Virus record (IMG/VR): IMGVR_UViG_3300008050_000199
Span: 1 to 29,925 of that record
Reading direction: 5' to 3' (one strand)
DNA: 29,925 nt
DNA from: a virus
Shown here: positions 29,801 through 29,925 of the stretch, in pieces
Layout of the letters: each line of letters starts with the position of its first letter
How positions within the stretch are numbered: position 1 is the stretch's first letter
Translations under genes and position numbers: made by a program
The notes under the pieces: generated by a model
Told to the model about the DNA's origin: nothing
The model's database searches: none
The model's input: only the letters and a program-made list of their open reading frames with translations

Positions 29801-29925
29801 GGATAGAAATACGGAAATAGATGTGTCGATTGCACCTTGGGGCTTTGTTGCAATGGCAGCACCGGGCAGCACAAATCCGGGCATTGCTACTCTTCCATTT
29901 TTTGGGACTAATGCGGTTGTTCAGG
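26874..29925 (+). CDS. Tail fibre protein, T7 gp17-like N-terminus, 3' end beyond window
   Basis: The frame is open from ATG 26874 to the right edge, at least 1017 codons, against 553 in T7 gp17. Residues about 1-150 match the gp17 tail-attachment domain in pattern (IKVSIGGVVLTSSQYSV, LKVYRETNRTTAEIVF, EDLNTANDQARYLALEA, IYGVEDPTNANDAANKEYVD). Then come several SxKxYVD units (SIKAYVDALD, AVKTYVDSSG, SVKAYVNSED), probably a trimeric stalk. A beta module near residues 590-650 (GMSVTGTGIPVGATVASVTS) recalls repeats of other phage fibres. The distal part is unfamiliar, uses many ATA, ACA, TTA and AGA codons and probably determines host range. The start is two bases after the gp16-like stop. Confidence 0.9.
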   Translation, partial: MAYSNIEYTTNSSANAGKNYTYSFGAVAHDTTNIKVSIGGVVLTSSQYSVVQGTITLTTAPGGGSAPFDAVLSASNVLKVYRETNRTTAEIVFSANSIIQDEDLNTANDQARYLALEAVDRASEAMVIDADDTTQYDIQISGADKRIYGVEDPTNANDAANKEYVDAVAMGSGASVVSETGTQELTNKTLTSPVINTGVSGSAILDSDSMSGATSTTLSSSESIKAYVDALDASIQTYVDTQDAAIASDTLEFTNKTFDADGTGNVLTNIEVANLKAGVIDPDISAVSVSDDTIPSAKAVKTYVDSSGLSIIDEDNMATDSAIRPPSQQSVKAYVNSEDVLMGYQAEPHIIPNVLHPAVDGVSYNGANLKILVIAGEYAWGDVFDSSGGDNLRYYYTDIKGSKPIKEPRIGAHFGSQRHTFSSIQLLEQETATEGENVFSIDGREWLRAVDGTGTWNFVNNADGPHLEVNSDATGAFFEVTGYFNDINFITDTAANRVDAVKLTVNGTVSATSGSVGGRASVDSPLGSRYVDAGSLQNQGSTLATSLGTTPKINTLKYEITSGSSEYLRIYGIELIAQEAITDATCDYNNDPTITHDDDDGAIRAGMSVTGTGIPVGATVASVTSDTEFELSASTTGGSVTNGTLTFGQSNIQIPSQNVVSYGKKFSVSGTPHYDPFNGFTSGNLAAVQALGIDTDTSLGLSKWLPSDATSTYYRPFNGGRVIKWVDSSGTIKTSVNMMPPNAKSIANSASPTNAFATRTTASHFGTNDAMNSFEAGTDLDSDQLAEVAKTFMTREFGNGSANGNATYADISTVQGDADVAYVMDDGLTSMSGNLAYDTYQSVKPHSPGSLHNLTFIGTGLTLRQEGNSHTGIHTIAQNLPYGTHILSAVRDASTATDTPYKLDGVQLFTGFLDIAEVTIHQPKRPPIPEDAVVLADYMLMADFVKQTDADDGQISKGVRGLSGTRDVLYNASSDLDRNTEIDVSIAPWGFVAMAAPGSTNPGIATLPFFGTNAVVQ

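Overview
The window is one contiguous piece of a double-stranded DNA podovirus (phage or prophage) genome. It is coding-dense, with most genes on the + strand and joined by 1-50 base overlaps, and no cellular genes are recognisable. The right two thirds (from about 11.8 kb) is a virion module in T7 gene order: portal, scaffold, major capsid, transcription terminator, tail tube A, tail tube B, three internal-core proteins and a tail fibre that runs off the right edge. A T7-type single-subunit RNA polymerase, a T7 endonuclease I-like nuclease and a T7 lysozyme-like amidase place the phage near the Autographiviridae. The host cannot be read directly. A phage CsrA homologue hints at a CsrA-bearing bacterium, which is inference only.

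Layout. (1) 1-988: a lysogeny-type switch. A leftward HTH/coiled-coil repressor-like gene, followed by a leftward unknown gene that runs off the left edge, diverges from a rightward small HTH (Cro/CII-like) gene. The 99-base interval between them carries TTAACTAA operator-like repeats. (2) 966-2615: a lambda O/P-like replication pair (a winged-helix initiator with a Phg_2220_C-type C-terminus, and a helicase-loader-like protein) that overlap by 191 bases, then two small genes. (3) 2618-4741: a RecE-like exonuclease, a RecT annealase and a small protein ending in the beta-clamp-binding motif QLKLF. (4) 4854-8690: a zinc-ribbon protein, RNA polymerase, endonuclease I-like nuclease, CsrA-like regulator and amidase. 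This keeps the T7 1-3-3.5 order, with csrA inserted and genes 4-6 (primase/helicase, DNA polymerase, exonuclease) absent. (5) 8695-11766: two small proteins and an 849-residue protein with 19 PPPEE/PPPVV units and runs of 22 and 52 aspartates. (6) 11763-29925: the T7-like virion genes.

How it appears to work together (inference). Early genes come from a temperate, lambda-like block that uses the host replisome: initiator plus helicase loader, clamp contact and RecET-type recombination. A phage-encoded RNA polymerase probably transcribes the virion operon. The only sizeable non-coding gap in the late region is the 120-base capsid leader. It has a 10-bp inverted repeat that could mask the capsid ribosome-binding site and GGA motifs that a CsrA-type protein could bind. 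Integrase, terminase and holin genes are not visible and would lie outside the window if present.
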